From: Candidatus Hikarchaeia archaeon HikBin5
Lineage (GTDB): Archaea > Halobacteriota > Halobacteria > Halobacteriales > Hikarchaeaceae
Assembly (NCBI GenBank): GCA_009889625.1
Contig: WTZU01000007.1
Span: 1 to 49,818 of the forward strand
Length of the DNA stretch: 49,818 nt
Direction of reading: 5' to 3'
Part shown: piece by piece, positions 1-8,848 of the stretch
Numbering within the stretch: position 1 is the stretch's first letter
How the letters are laid out: every line of letters begins with the position of its first letter
The notes under the pieces: model-generated
Database searches by the model: none
What the model was told of the DNA's origin: nothing
Seen by the model: the letters and a program-made list of their open reading frames with translations, nothing else
Program-made: the position numbers and the translations under genes

Positions 1-1
1 C

Positions 2-76
2 AGCGCGATAGGATAGCCAGGATATTCCGCCGGGCTCATAACCCGGAGATCGGTGATTCAAATTCACCTCGCGCTA
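2..76 (+). tRNA. Initiator tRNA-Met (anticodon CAT)
   Basis: A full cloverleaf can be drawn. The acceptor arm is 2-8 paired with 69-75, the anticodon stem is 30-34 with 42-46, the loop is 35-41 with CAT at 37-39, and the T arm is 52-56 with 64-68. The anticodon stem carries three consecutive G:C pairs next to the loop, and the first acceptor pair is A:U. Both are hallmarks of archaeal initiator tRNA rather than elongator tRNA-Met. The discriminator base is A at 76. No intron and no encoded CCA are seen. The tRNA starts translation by pairing with AUG in the ribosomal P site. Confidence 0.95.
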
Positions 77-86
77 TATTTTAACT

Positions 87-1025
87 CTATTCTTTCCCCG
101 CCCATTTCGCTAACAAAAGTGTTCCTTCAAACAATATTACCATCGTAAAAGCAACAATTAGCGGCGCCATGCCTGTAGGATCTGGACTAAAAATAAAAGA
201 TAATCCCAAGAAACCTCCCCAGAACAAAATTCTTCTTTTTATTAACCACCTTCTAGTCACAATTCCCATCAACAATGCTAACATAACAAAAATAGGTATT
301 TGGAATACAATCGCTAGGTACCCCATTAAAACTAGTATTAGGTTAAATGTCTGGCCGAGCCCAAAACCTATCGTTGCTATTCCCTCTGAATAATATAAAA
401 AATACGTAAAAATAATGGGTAATACAATAAAATAAGCAAAACTCACTCCTACTATTGCAAGAACTAAACTTGTCGGTATGGCTGCCAAATAATATCTACG
501 TTCGTGTTCATATAACCCCGGACGCATGAATGCATATGTTTGCCACACTCCTATGGGCAATGCGATGATCAACCCTACTAAACTGGCTACCTTGAACTCT
601 GTGAATTTGAGTTCTAATATTCCATACAATCTGGGCCTAGTAACATCACTAACTGGAAGGATGGAGTCCCATAAAAAATTAATAATTCCATCCGCAAAAG
701 GAAATGTAATGACGCTCACCAATCCTGCAACCCCTGCAACAATAGCCAAACGTTTTATCAATTCTCCTATGTGATCTACTATTGGTAACTCTCTATCATC
801 TCTTGGTCCTTTTTTTACACCATCCAACCCGTCTAAAATATCACCTTCTCGCATTAATTCTGCAGACTCAACTTTGATTTTCGACGCCAGATCTTCACTC
901 ACACCAGAAACAGCAGAAAGATCCTTTATTGACGCTACCCGCAAAGCCTCAATAGTACCAAAACCCGCTTCTTCAAGCGCTTTGGCTTTTACTTTTCCAA
1001 TTCCAGGTATGTCTGTCAATTTCAT
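87..1025 (-). CDS. tatC: Sec-independent translocase TatC with N-terminal helix-hairpin-helix domain
   Basis: TatC is the membrane receptor of the twin-arginine translocase, which exports folded proteins. From about residue 80 the protein has the TatC signature DHIGELIKRL followed by six hydrophobic segments and the conserved F-SPDPT stretch near the end. The first ~60 residues are different: LTDIPGIGKVKAKALEEAG followed by a second similar unit reads as a helix-hairpin-helix pair of the Rad51/DNA-repair type. The reading frame is continuous from an ATG, so the fusion is seen directly, although a start at Met58 (MREGDILDG) would remove it. The gene is divergent from a second, double-length tatC, as the TatCo/TatCt pair is in haloarchaea. 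The role of the HhH part is unknown. Confidence 0.9.
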   Translation of the reverse strand: MKLTDIPGIGKVKAKALEEAGFGTIEALRVASIKDLSAVSGVSEDLASKIKVESAELMREGDILDGLDGVKKGPRDDRELPIVDHIGELIKRLAIVAGVAGLVSVITFPFADGIINFLWDSILPVSDVTRPRLYGILELKFTEFKVASLVGLIIALPIGVWQTYAFMRPGLYEHERRYYLAAIPTSLVLAIVGVSFAYFIVLPIIFTYFLYYSEGIATIGFGLGQTFNLILVLMGYLAIVFQIPIFVMLALLMGIVTRRWLIKRRILFWGGFLGLSFIFSPDPTGMAPLIVAFTMVILFEGTLLLAKWAGKE

Positions 1026-1140
1026 TTTTTGAAAGGGCGTTTTGCCTCTACATGATCTTTAAGTAGGGTAACTGGTATAGACCTTTTTGTAGAGATGCAT
1101 ACCGATAAGGTTGTCCTCGAGAAAGAAATATCACAATAAG
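1026..1140. promoter_or_regulatory. Divergent promoter region between the two tatC genes
   Basis: This 115-base spacer separates two genes transcribed away from each other, so it must hold both promoters unless one is silent. An A/T-rich TATA-like stretch lies at 1058-1066 on the plus strand. It is too far from the ATG at 1141 for a leaderless transcript but would fit a leader of about 50 bases. No operator palindrome is obvious. Confidence 0.35.
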
Positions 1141-3330
1141 ATGAGTGTTAGCGACTTCTTCAACCCCGATGCACGCCGCACATTCGATAAAGGTAAGCAG
1201 ACGGCATCAGATATGCTCACTGCCGCCAAATCCAAATTACGCCGAGTGTTTCTGGTTTTTGTTGTTTGCCTTTTGGCAACCATTTATGCTATGCGTCTCT
1301 GGATCTGGCCTGCTTTAAAACAAGATCTACTCTCTCGAGGCGCGGACGTAATCGTATTAACACCTTTCGACGTTATCCTGCTACAAGCTAAGATAGGTAT
1401 TCTCCTCGGCGTTATATTTTGCATTCCCTTTTTCTTATATTATTCTCGAGATGCTCTCAAAACTCGCGGATTCTATCCTCAAACAGAAATTAAAATCTGG
1501 AAATTGGCTGCAATGGGGTCCTTATCCACTTTTCTCTTCTTTGGAGGTATTGCATACTCCTATCGAATTTTTTTCCCACTAATGTTTGATTTTCTCGCAT
1601 ACAATGCCGTAAGTGCAGGCCTTTCTCCTACATATTCCATCGTAGAATGGACTCAATTCATTTTCGTCCTCGGTTTCGCATTTGGCATAGCGGCACAGTT
1701 GCCTCTAGTTATGACTACTTTATCTTACACCGAAATTATCCCCTATGAAACATTTAGAGACAAATGGAAATACGCCGTTCTAGGAATGTTTGCATTTGGG
1801 GCCATATTTTCTCCACCCGATCCATTTACTCAAATTTTATGGGCTGCACCGTTAGTGGTGTTGTATGGATTCAGCCTTTATTTATCAAAAATAACAGTTT
1901 CATTTCGTAGAGGAAAAGATAATATTGATATAGCCAAAACCGCACGGGAACAATCTAAATTCATTTTACCAACAATCATCCTGACTGGAGTTATCAGTTA
2001 TTGGCTTTCTGCCACCGGGGTGACTCAAATCTTTGTGCTACTGGGGCAGATCGAACGTTTCATCAGTCCAAATCTCACTGCAACTTCATACCTTTTCGTT
2101 AATCAATCTTGGGAAGTCAGCATAGTTTCACCATTTATATTCTCTTTATTTATTGGCATTTTATCTGGATTTTTATTACTATTGTATTATTCTATACCCG
2201 AATTAGAACCCAATGCAATTTTCGGCGATCCCACCGAAATCGATCTAGAATCTCTTGACGTTGAAGGTCTTCAAAGAGCGCCACCCGAGGCCATCCTCCA
2301 ATTAACAGAAGAAAAGGGACTTGCCATGGCGTCTAGAGCAATAAAAGCCGGGGACGCAGAAAAAGCCCAAGCCATCTTAAGAGCAGTTGATTCAGCAAAG
2401 AACATGCGTGCTGTAGACATGCTATATCATTTTGATGAAGACGAGTGGAACCGGATCAAAAAAGAGAGGATGGAAGAAAAAAGAAGAAAAACATTCGAAG
2501 GTTCTTTCAAACGAGCAACAGCCGGAATTGTGAATTCAGTCTCCGAAAAACAAGTTGGAGAAGAAGAAATAGGTGGTTATGCATATGATTTGGCCTTTTT
2601 ATTTGACACATTAAGATCCAAAACTTTTAGAATTTTTGGAGTATTCATAACCGTCTTAGTAAGTGTTTTCACATTTCTCTACACGGGTGGAATCGGACGG
2701 ATAAAAAATGATTTCCTTAGACGTCTACCCGATTTAGTCCAACCTGAAGAAGTCAGCGTCATCACTCTCCATCCTGTAGAAGCACTCATTTTTGAAATCA
2801 AAATTGCAACCTTATTGGGTCTTGTCGCGACATTACCGTGTGCTCTATATTACCTATGGCCTGCTTTTAAGAAACGTGGTATAATCAAAGGTGACCGGAA
2901 TGTTGCATTTAGCTGGGCCGGGGCAATAACTATGGGACTCATTTTTGGCAGTGCATTGGGATATCTGTACGTGGCCCCCGCATTCGTTTCATATTTTGTT
3001 TATGATGGTATTCGGGCAAATATGCTTGTAACTTATAGGGTGTCTAATTTCTTTTGGCTTATTTTCTTTTGCACAGTTGGTATCGGCCTCTGGATCGATA
3101 TCATCGTCACCATGATAATGTTCCACCGAGCAAAATTAATTTCTTATGCCACCATGCATTCCCATTGGCGTAGTGTAACCGTTGGCATTCTTGTCCTCTC
3201 TGCGGTATTTACCCCACCTAGCGTTGTAACTATGGTTCTAGTTACTCTTCCTATCATGATAGCATATGGTATTGGATTGGCAATATTGTGGTTTTACAAC
3301 AAAGTCAAGCCATTTGAAAATCCTCTGTAA
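1141..3330 (+). CDS. tatC: Double-length TatC (TatCt-type, two fused TatC domains)
   Basis: Two complete TatC-like membrane domains sit in one chain. The first is roughly residues 30-270 and ends with a SPPDPFTQILW stretch. The second is roughly 490-729 and ends with FTPPSVVTMV. Two further hydrophobic segments follow the first domain, then a soluble charged linker of ~120 residues. This arrangement, about 14 membrane spans, is the TatCt architecture known from haloarchaea, where Tat is the main export route. I use the ATG at 1141 because the protein then begins MSVSDFFNPDARRTFDKG, which resembles the start of haloarchaeal TatCt from memory. A TTG at 1111 in frame is an alternative. The linker has no motif I recognise. 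Confidence 0.9.
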   Translation: MSVSDFFNPDARRTFDKGKQTASDMLTAAKSKLRRVFLVFVVCLLATIYAMRLWIWPALKQDLLSRGADVIVLTPFDVILLQAKIGILLGVIFCIPFFLYYSRDALKTRGFYPQTEIKIWKLAAMGSLSTFLFFGGIAYSYRIFFPLMFDFLAYNAVSAGLSPTYSIVEWTQFIFVLGFAFGIAAQLPLVMTTLSYTEIIPYETFRDKWKYAVLGMFAFGAIFSPPDPFTQILWAAPLVVLYGFSLYLSKITVSFRRGKDNIDIAKTAREQSKFILPTIILTGVISYWLSATGVTQIFVLLGQIERFISPNLTATSYLFVNQSWEVSIVSPFIFSLFIGILSGFLLLLYYSIPELEPNAIFGDPTEIDLESLDVEGLQRAPPEAILQLTEEKGLAMASRAIKAGDAEKAQAILRAVDSAKNMRAVDMLYHFDEDEWNRIKKERMEEKRRKTFEGSFKRATAGIVNSVSEKQVGEEEIGGYAYDLAFLFDTLRSKTFRIFGVFITVLVSVFTFLYTGGIGRIKNDFLRRLPDLVQPEEVSVITLHPVEALIFEIKIATLLGLVATLPCALYYLWPAFKKRGIIKGDRNVAFSWAGAITMGLIFGSALGYLYVAPAFVSYFVYDGIRANMLVTYRVSNFFWLIFFCTVGIGLWIDIIVTMIMFHRAKLISYATMHSHWRSVTVGILVLSAVFTPPSVVTMVLVTLPIMIAYGIGLAILWFYNKVKPFENPL

Positions 3331-3380
3331 TCATCTTACATCCTTTTATTTTAATACCTAACCCCCTCTACAAATATAAT

Positions 3381-4100
3381 ATGGCAACTCAAAACTCAAC
3401 CTCCACCTCCTCTAAAATCATCTCCGGAGAGGGAATAAAAATAGGTCTAATTGCACTATTCATCACGGGTCTGTTAACTGCACAGTTAACTGCAGTAAAA
3501 ATCCTTGAATTACCTCTTTCATTTTTAACCCCTGGTATGTCTGCTATCGTACCAGCGGGAGTACTAGCATATGCAATTACTTTCTTCGCATCCGATTGTT
3601 ATGCGGAATTATATGGAAAAAAATCAGCAAGAATGGTTGTTCTTATAGCATTTGCAATGAACATTCTAATGATCATCCTAATTTGGATCTCAATTAGGTC
3701 TCCTGGGTCCGATGCGGGTGTTTCACCTGAATTATTTGCCACAGTGCTGGGCCCATCTGCAAATGTGGTCCTGGCCAGTTTAGCAGCCTACCTAGTCAGT
3801 CAAAACCTTGATATTTGGGCCTTCGACGTTCTCCGGGAGAAGACCGATGGCGGCAAACTTTGGTTGAGAAATCTTGGATCGACCACTCTCAGCCAACTAG
3901 TAGATACAATCATCTTTATAACTTTGACATTTTCAATTCTTCCTTCTATTCTTGGAATTGGAATCGGATTGCCTTCATCTGTTATTTTACAATTAATATT
4001 GGGACAGTATTTCATCAAACTATTAATTGCCCTTGCAGATACTCCTTTGATTTACGGCTTTTTTTACTACCTAAAGAAAGAAAATTTAATGTCTGGCTAA
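3381..4100 (+). CDS. VUT/YhhQ-family transporter, probable queuosine or archaeosine precursor importer
   Basis: This 239-residue integral membrane protein has about six hydrophobic segments. The family signature is clear: FFASDCYAELYGKK near residue 70, then SQNLDIWAFDVLREKT and LWLRNLGSTTLSQLVDT near residues 140-175. The family (DUF165, YhhQ/QueT group) imports deazapurine precursors such as preQ0 or preQ1. In archaea the product would feed archaeosine at tRNA position 15, or queuosine-like salvage. No tgt gene is in the window to support the substrate. It lies 50 bases after tatCt on the same strand and its last four bases overlap the end of the converging rlmE gene. Confidence 0.8.
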   Translation: MATQNSTSTSSKIISGEGIKIGLIALFITGLLTAQLTAVKILELPLSFLTPGMSAIVPAGVLAYAITFFASDCYAELYGKKSARMVVLIAFAMNILMIILIWISIRSPGSDAGVSPELFATVLGPSANVVLASLAAYLVSQNLDIWAFDVLREKTDGGKLWLRNLGSTTLSQLVDTIIFITLTFSILPSILGIGIGLPSSVILQLILGQYFIKLLIALADTPLIYGFFYYLKKENLMSG

Positions 4101-4915
4101 TCTTTATTTTCTACTTTATTCATCCCTTTAGCAAACCCAAATTTTAATCTCACTTCTTCAATTTTTATATCCCAAAACTCTCCCAACTCGGACCCTGGTA
4201 CAAAAACATTATATCCTTGTATGCTGGCAATTCCATCTCCTCTTTTTCCTTCTCCAACTATCTCCACTATCATTTGATCCCCGACTTTAACTGGAGCAGT
4301 CAGCCTACCTTTACACACAACATACACTTCCGCAGATTCTTTTCGAGATGCACGCGGGTTGTAAACCTTAACATTTTCAAATTCCTTTCTTAGATCTTCT
4401 AAAAATTCTTTAATATCTGTCCCATAAAATGCCTTAACAACAAAATTCCCACCGTGACATAGGATACTTAGAGCACATTCTAGAGCTTCTCTACATAGAT
4501 AAATAGACCTAGCTTGATCTAGTGAATATTCACCTGTTATATTCGGTGCTAAATCTGATAATACCACATCAATTCTACCACCTCTTTTCTCTTTCTTCTC
4601 TGCTTTCCCATTCCCCTGCTCTTCTAAAATAGATCTAATTTTTTGTTTGGTTTTTTCTTTTGTAATATCTCCTCTTATTGTAAAAATACCCTCTAACGGT
4701 TTTATTTTCTGAAGATCGACCCCAATTATCACCCCCGTTTTTGACAACTCATTTGCCACTTGTAGCCACCCCCCTGGGGCAGCTCCTATATCCACGACAG
4801 AATCTCCCTTTTCAATAACCATGTGGTGCTCGTTTATTTGTTTAAGTTTATACGAAGCCCGCGATCGGTATCCCTCCATTTTCGCTTTATTATAGTAGAA
4901 ATCTTTTCGGGGCAC
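4097..4915 (-). CDS. rlmE: 23S rRNA 2'-O-methyltransferase RlmE (FtsJ/RrmJ) with TRAM domain
   Basis: The enzyme methylates the ribose of a conserved uridine in the 23S rRNA A-loop using S-adenosylmethionine. The SAM site reads VDIGAAPGGW at residues 41-50. The K-D-K-E catalytic set of the FtsJ family is visible as K23, D121, K161 and E196. Residues ~205-258 form a TRAM-type RNA-binding barrel (VKVGDQMIVEIVGEGKRGDGIA). This extension is absent from E. coli RlmE but found in haloarchaeal and methanogen homologues. A Lys/Glu-rich insertion lies at 100-112. The start is GTG. It converges on, and overlaps by 4 bases, the upstream transporter gene. Confidence 0.93.
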   Translation of the reverse strand: MPRKDFYYNKAKMEGYRSRASYKLKQINEHHMVIEKGDSVVDIGAAPGGWLQVANELSKTGVIIGVDLQKIKPLEGIFTIRGDITKEKTKQKIRSILEEQGNGKAEKKEKRGGRIDVVLSDLAPNITGEYSLDQARSIYLCREALECALSILCHGGNFVVKAFYGTDIKEFLEDLRKEFENVKVYNPRASRKESAEVYVVCKGRLTAPVKVGDQMIVEIVGEGKRGDGIASIQGYNVFVPGSELGEFWDIKIEEVRLKFGFAKGMNKVENKD

Positions 4916-5061
4916 TATATCTTAACTATACGACTCCTATTGATACAATCATCGTTCATAATCCTCGAAATAATCGGCCAAAACATATAATTCTATAACT
5001 ATATCGCCTCTCGCTAAGAACAGATGTCTTTTTACCCAGTCTATCCGTACCGAATTCAATA

Positions 5062-5805
5062 ATGTTCAGTGCCACTATCGACGCCAAAGTTCTACAAGAA
5101 GCAATCGGATCTGCCAAAGTATTGGTGGATGAATGTAAATTAAGACTAGACAATGATAGCTTTAGAATTAGGGCAGTCGATCCTGCGAATGTAGGTATGG
5201 TGGATATAGAATTGTCCCCTTCTGCTTTCGTTTCATATGAGTCGGACGGCGTCCTATTAGGAATAAATCTATCTCGACTGTCTGATATCACAAATATAGC
5301 CCGATCAGACGAGACCATTGACTTGGAATTCGATGAAGAAACTCAGAAATTAACTATCAGGGCAGGGGGGTTACAATATACACTATCTCTAATTGATCCA
5401 AATTCTATCAGAAAAGAACCAGAATTGCCCGATTTAGATCTCCCCGCAAAAGTTGTAATAGAGGGCAGCAATCTAGACCAGGGAATTAAAGCTGCAGATA
5501 TGGTATCTGATCATATTGCCTTAGGAGTCGACCCTGAATCTCAAACATTTTATATTCGTGCAAAAGGTGACACTGACAATGTGCAACTAGAATTAAAACA
5601 AGATGAATTAATCTCCTTCCAACCCGCTTTGGCACACTCTTTATTTTCTCTAGATTATTTCAAAGACATGAACAAAGCCATTCCAAAATCTACCTCTGTG
5701 ACGTTATCGATAGGGGAAGAGTATCCTATCAAAATTAATTTTCCAATTGCAGATGGAAATGGCCAGGTAACTTATTTACTTGCTCCTAGAATCCAAAGTG
5801 ACTAG
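5062..5805 (+). CDS. pcn: DNA polymerase sliding clamp PCNA
   Basis: This 247-residue protein has the archaeal PCNA length and pattern: FSATIDAKVLQEAIGSAKVLVDE at the N-terminus, RIRAVDPANVGMVDIEL around residues 45-60 (central helix and PIP-box contact region), and LDYFKDMNKAIP followed by a strand ending YLLAPRIQSD. It forms a trimeric ring that tethers DNA polymerases, ligase, Fen1 and other PIP-box proteins to DNA. It sits with priL and hjc, a replication and repair neighbourhood also seen in haloarchaea. A T-rich stretch at 5026-5034 lies ~28 bases before the ATG and could be the TATA element of a leaderless transcript, but it is a weak match. Confidence 0.96.
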   Translation: MFSATIDAKVLQEAIGSAKVLVDECKLRLDNDSFRIRAVDPANVGMVDIELSPSAFVSYESDGVLLGINLSRLSDITNIARSDETIDLEFDEETQKLTIRAGGLQYTLSLIDPNSIRKEPELPDLDLPAKVVIEGSNLDQGIKAADMVSDHIALGVDPESQTFYIRAKGDTDNVQLELKQDELISFQPALAHSLFSLDYFKDMNKAIPKSTSVTLSIGEEYPIKINFPIADGNGQVTYLLAPRIQSD

Positions 5806-5812
5806 ATTTTTA

Positions 5813-7120
5813 TTACCCATTTACTTTCCCCGTCTGTTTGTATGGTAATCTAGCAAGAAGTATCACCATCGGGATAAACGCAATTGCTCCCAAGACGAAT
5901 GGCGACCAAATAGCTATGGTGTATAATACAGCCATTAATGGAGGGCCCATCGTCCTTCCAAGACTCCCTGCACTTTGGAAAATTCCAAATGATGCACCTT
6001 GTGTATCTTCCCTAGCAGCTAGTGAAAGTAATGTCGACAGAGAAACGTTAAAAGAAGCATTTGAAATAGCAAGTATCCCCATAACAACGAGAAGAGTAAC
6101 CACTCCCGGATCTATCCAGTTTCCATTCAATACCCTGGGGCAAAAAGGCATCAAAACCATCGCAAACATCAATCCACCCGATGAGCCAATAGCAACTTTC
6201 ATCGAAGAATATCTTTCAATGAGTTTCGGACAGATCACTCCATGAGAAAACGCACTAATTACCCCGATATATGTAAGAATCATTCCTGCAGTAGCGGCCC
6301 CATATCCGTATACATCAGCAATAAATGGTATGAACATAACTGTAACCCCCGAAAATGCGATCGCACCTACTAATGAAACAATAACTACTCCTCTAATGGA
6401 ATGATTTTTCAGAGGCTCTAGCAAGTTTTCAAACCCTTTCTTTTGCTTTCCGACTTCTCCATGTTTATTAGATTCAGGAAGATAGAAGATACATAGGATC
6501 ATTCCCAACAGACTTAATAAACCTGCACCAAAACTCGGCAAAGAATAAGCGGTTATCGGGATCACTTCGGGTAGTATTGCATCAACAATTCTAATTGTGT
6601 AGTCTGTAGCTAAAAATCCGCCAATAGCTGGCCCTATTATGAACCCAACCGAAAATGCAGCACCAATATATCCAAGATATCTAGGTCTTTCTTCTTCAGT
6701 GGTAATATCTGCTATATATGCATTTGCCGTCGAAATATTGCCGCCCATTGCCCCCGCAAACATACGAGCTACGAACAATATCAACAAACCTCCTATTATG
6801 TTGTATGAACCCACTTCTTCTGCAATCCCAAAAATAAACCAAGCCAAAGAACTTCCCATCAAGGAAATAATTAAAATCGGGCGCCTCCCCCATATATCTG
6901 ACCATTTACCAAGAAACGGAGCTGACACAAATTGCATCAACGAATATGAAGCTGCCAATAATCCAATAGCCACATCACTGACACCAAAACTCCTAACATA
7001 AAATGGCAAAATTGGAATGATTATTCCAAAACCTATCAAATCCAGTAATATGACAAAAAAGACTATTGAAAGTGCTTTCTTTCGATTAGAAAAATTCTCT
7101 CTTTGTTTTAATTTTTTCAT
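5813..7120 (-). CDS. MFS transporter, TetA/multidrug type (12 membrane spans)
   Basis: This 435-residue membrane protein has about 12 hydrophobic segments. The N-terminal span reads FVILLDLIGFGIIIPILPFY, as in drug:H+ antiporters of the TetA group. The loop after span 2 has the family A motif GKWSDIWGRRPI, and GAAFSVGFIIGPAIGG matches the antiporter motif C. The substrate cannot be read from the sequence; drug or metabolite efflux is likely. Its ATG overlaps the TGA of the upstream conserved unknown gene by four bases, so the two are translationally coupled, although a functional link is not evident. It converges on pcn with a gap of 7 bases. Confidence 0.85.
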   Translation of the reverse strand: MKKLKQRENFSNRKKALSIVFFVILLDLIGFGIIIPILPFYVRSFGVSDVAIGLLAASYSLMQFVSAPFLGKWSDIWGRRPILIISLMGSSLAWFIFGIAEEVGSYNIIGGLLILFVARMFAGAMGGNISTANAYIADITTEEERPRYLGYIGAAFSVGFIIGPAIGGFLATDYTIRIVDAILPEVIPITAYSLPSFGAGLLSLLGMILCIFYLPESNKHGEVGKQKKGFENLLEPLKNHSIRGVVIVSLVGAIAFSGVTVMFIPFIADVYGYGAATAGMILTYIGVISAFSHGVICPKLIERYSSMKVAIGSSGGLMFAMVLMPFCPRVLNGNWIDPGVVTLLVVMGILAISNASFNVSLSTLLSLAAREDTQGASFGIFQSAGSLGRTMGPPLMAVLYTIAIWSPFVLGAIAFIPMVILLARLPYKQTGKVNG

Positions 7121-7704
7121 CCAATCCTCTCAATTACCCTTTTTGCAGCTTGTGCCTTTTCCATCCACCCATACCCACCTTCGTAAACGTGCCTCTTGTT
7201 ATCTATCACATCTCTTGGAGTAGTTTCTGCAAAACCACCTCTGTCCCAACTACCACTTCGAACGAGCCACTGAGTGACTTTTTCTTGTGTCTCCTCCCAT
7301 GAAAATCCCACCATTTTATGCCAAGCTAACATGGCAAAAAGAGCATTATCATGACACCCTGGGTAGCTCCCCTTTTCATATATAGTCTTCATAGGTTCTG
7401 ACACAGGTTCTGATATTCTTTCTGCTCTTTCTACAGGGGTTAGCAATCTTATTTTCCCCATTTCTTCTTGTCCGATACGTTGCTCTCTCATCAACGTGGA
7501 AATTATCGCCGTGTGCAAATTTTTCCATTCAGTTCCAATTTTACCTGGAATTTCTTTCTGCACACTGGGGTCTATCAAAATCAACGAAATAATATCAATA
7601 TATGCCTTTTCAATTTCCCCTCTAGAATACAATTCAAACTTACATTCTGGAGCATGCATACTACTCATAGTCCGACAACCTGGACATGGGTAAGCAAAAA
7701 GCAT
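7117..7704 (-). CDS. Conserved protein of unknown function, zinc-ribbon N-terminus, primase-like C-terminal region
   Basis: From memory it resembles a family conserved across haloarchaea with no assigned function. The N-terminus has Cys pairs (YPCPGCRTMSSMHAPEC), a likely metal site. The middle reads GCHDNALFAMLAWHKMVGFSWEET, which recalls the primase C-terminal helical motif in which a small-residue/His/Asn patch is followed by a 'W-M-G' helix. The tail, GYGWMEKAQAAKRVIERI, is predicted helical. The gene is divergent from priL (124-base gap) and overlaps the MFS gene downstream by 4 bases. A role connected with priming or replication is my inference from the resemblance and location. I chose the ATG at 7704; a GTG two codons upstream (7710) is equally possible. 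Confidence 0.7.
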   Translation of the reverse strand: MLFAYPCPGCRTMSSMHAPECKFELYSRGEIEKAYIDIISLILIDPSVQKEIPGKIGTEWKNLHTAIISTLMREQRIGQEEMGKIRLLTPVERAERISEPVSEPMKTIYEKGSYPGCHDNALFAMLAWHKMVGFSWEETQEKVTQWLVRSGSWDRGGFAETTPRDVIDNKRHVYEGGYGWMEKAQAAKRVIERIG

Positions 7705-7827
7705 AGGCACTCTACTATACCTTTACCTAGGGTTTAGATACATCGATACATACAATGGTAAAAATACAATAAATGTATGGATCTCACCGGATAAGTTTAT
7801 CCTGGGTGCAGTTCGAGAGCATAGTGA

Positions 7828-8838
7828 ATGGAACTTCTACACTCAAAATACCCGTTTATATCTTCTGCAAAAGAGAGTGTGGCAAATTCTGGATTTAATT
7901 TAATCACCACCATTGAATCCAATAAAACCACAGTCAACCGGGCATTAGAACGCATCCTATGCGCAATTGAAGAAGGATCTATAGGCTCTGTACATAGAGA
8001 TGCCACAGTAGAACTTTTGTCATACCCTCTAGCACGCATCCTAGTTTCCATAGTAAACGAACCCGGGTTGACCCATCGATATGCTTGGGCAGAATCACAA
8101 AGTGCTATTGTACATTTCCAAGAAGACACCGAAAATAAAACAGAATTAAAAAGTATCACTTCCGCGAAACTTTCTCTCTCTTCTCTTTTGGACGAATTGA
8201 ACATTAAAAATGATATAATCTGTGCGGGTGATATATTTTCAATTTCTGTTGAAACCTATTTATCTCTCATATCCTACTTACCCGGCGCAACCTGGAAGTT
8301 GGCATTTCAAGCTCTATCTCATGGAAAAATAAATGTCGATCAATCTGAATTATACAAACTTTTGGGTGTTGCAATTTTCCAAAAAATCAAAAGTGACCTC
8401 CCTCTTAAAATCCCAAATGAAGCAGAAAAATTGTTACAAAATCAGTTAAAATCAATCCATAGTTATATCGATGAAATTGACCTCGAACCCGAACTTGGTC
8501 CTGTCTCTCTTGACTCTTTTCCACCATGCATGATGAATTTATTAAAGCGAGTAGAATCCAATGAAAAACTACAAACACAGTCTCTTTTTTCATTGATTTC
8601 ATTTCTTATTTCTACCCAAACAGATGAGGAAAATATTCTTGATTATTTTACCACCAATTCTTTCCACCCATCTTTAATCCAATCTACTATGGGATATCTC
8701 AAAGATAAAGATGGATCTACACTTTATCCGCCACCCTCTTGTGCCACAATGAAAACCTATGGTGATTGTATCAATATGGATGATATCTGCCAAAGCATAT
8801 CTCATCCTCTTCAATATTCCTCCAAAAAACAATCTTAG
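7828..8838 (+). CDS. priL: DNA primase large subunit PriL (4Fe-4S)
   Basis: PriL is the non-catalytic subunit of the archaeal/eukaryotic-type primase and helps start and count the RNA primer. The protein begins with the typical YPF motif and has an all-helical N-terminal domain with RERAL/LARIL-like segments. The C-terminal domain carries four well-spaced cysteines, C234 (FPPC), C305, C314 and C321, the expected 4Fe-4S ligands. The PPPSC...YGDC spacing matches the family. Length (336 aa) is normal. PriS, the catalytic partner, is not in this window. The neighbourhood (pcn, hjc) supports the replication role. Confidence 0.9.
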   Translation: MELLHSKYPFISSAKESVANSGFNLITTIESNKTTVNRALERILCAIEEGSIGSVHRDATVELLSYPLARILVSIVNEPGLTHRYAWAESQSAIVHFQEDTENKTELKSITSAKLSLSSLLDELNIKNDIICAGDIFSISVETYLSLISYLPGATWKLAFQALSHGKINVDQSELYKLLGVAIFQKIKSDLPLKIPNEAEKLLQNQLKSIHSYIDEIDLEPELGPVSLDSFPPCMMNLLKRVESNEKLQTQSLFSLISFLISTQTDEENILDYFTTNSFHPSLIQSTMGYLKDKDGSTLYPPPSCATMKTYGDCINMDDICQSISHPLQYSSKKQS

Positions 8839-8848
8839 CTAATCTCTC

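Noticed and set aside
7797-8204. 135-residue minus-strand ORF over the priL start
   Set aside because: priL is certain from its iron-sulfur cysteines and this frame has no motif.
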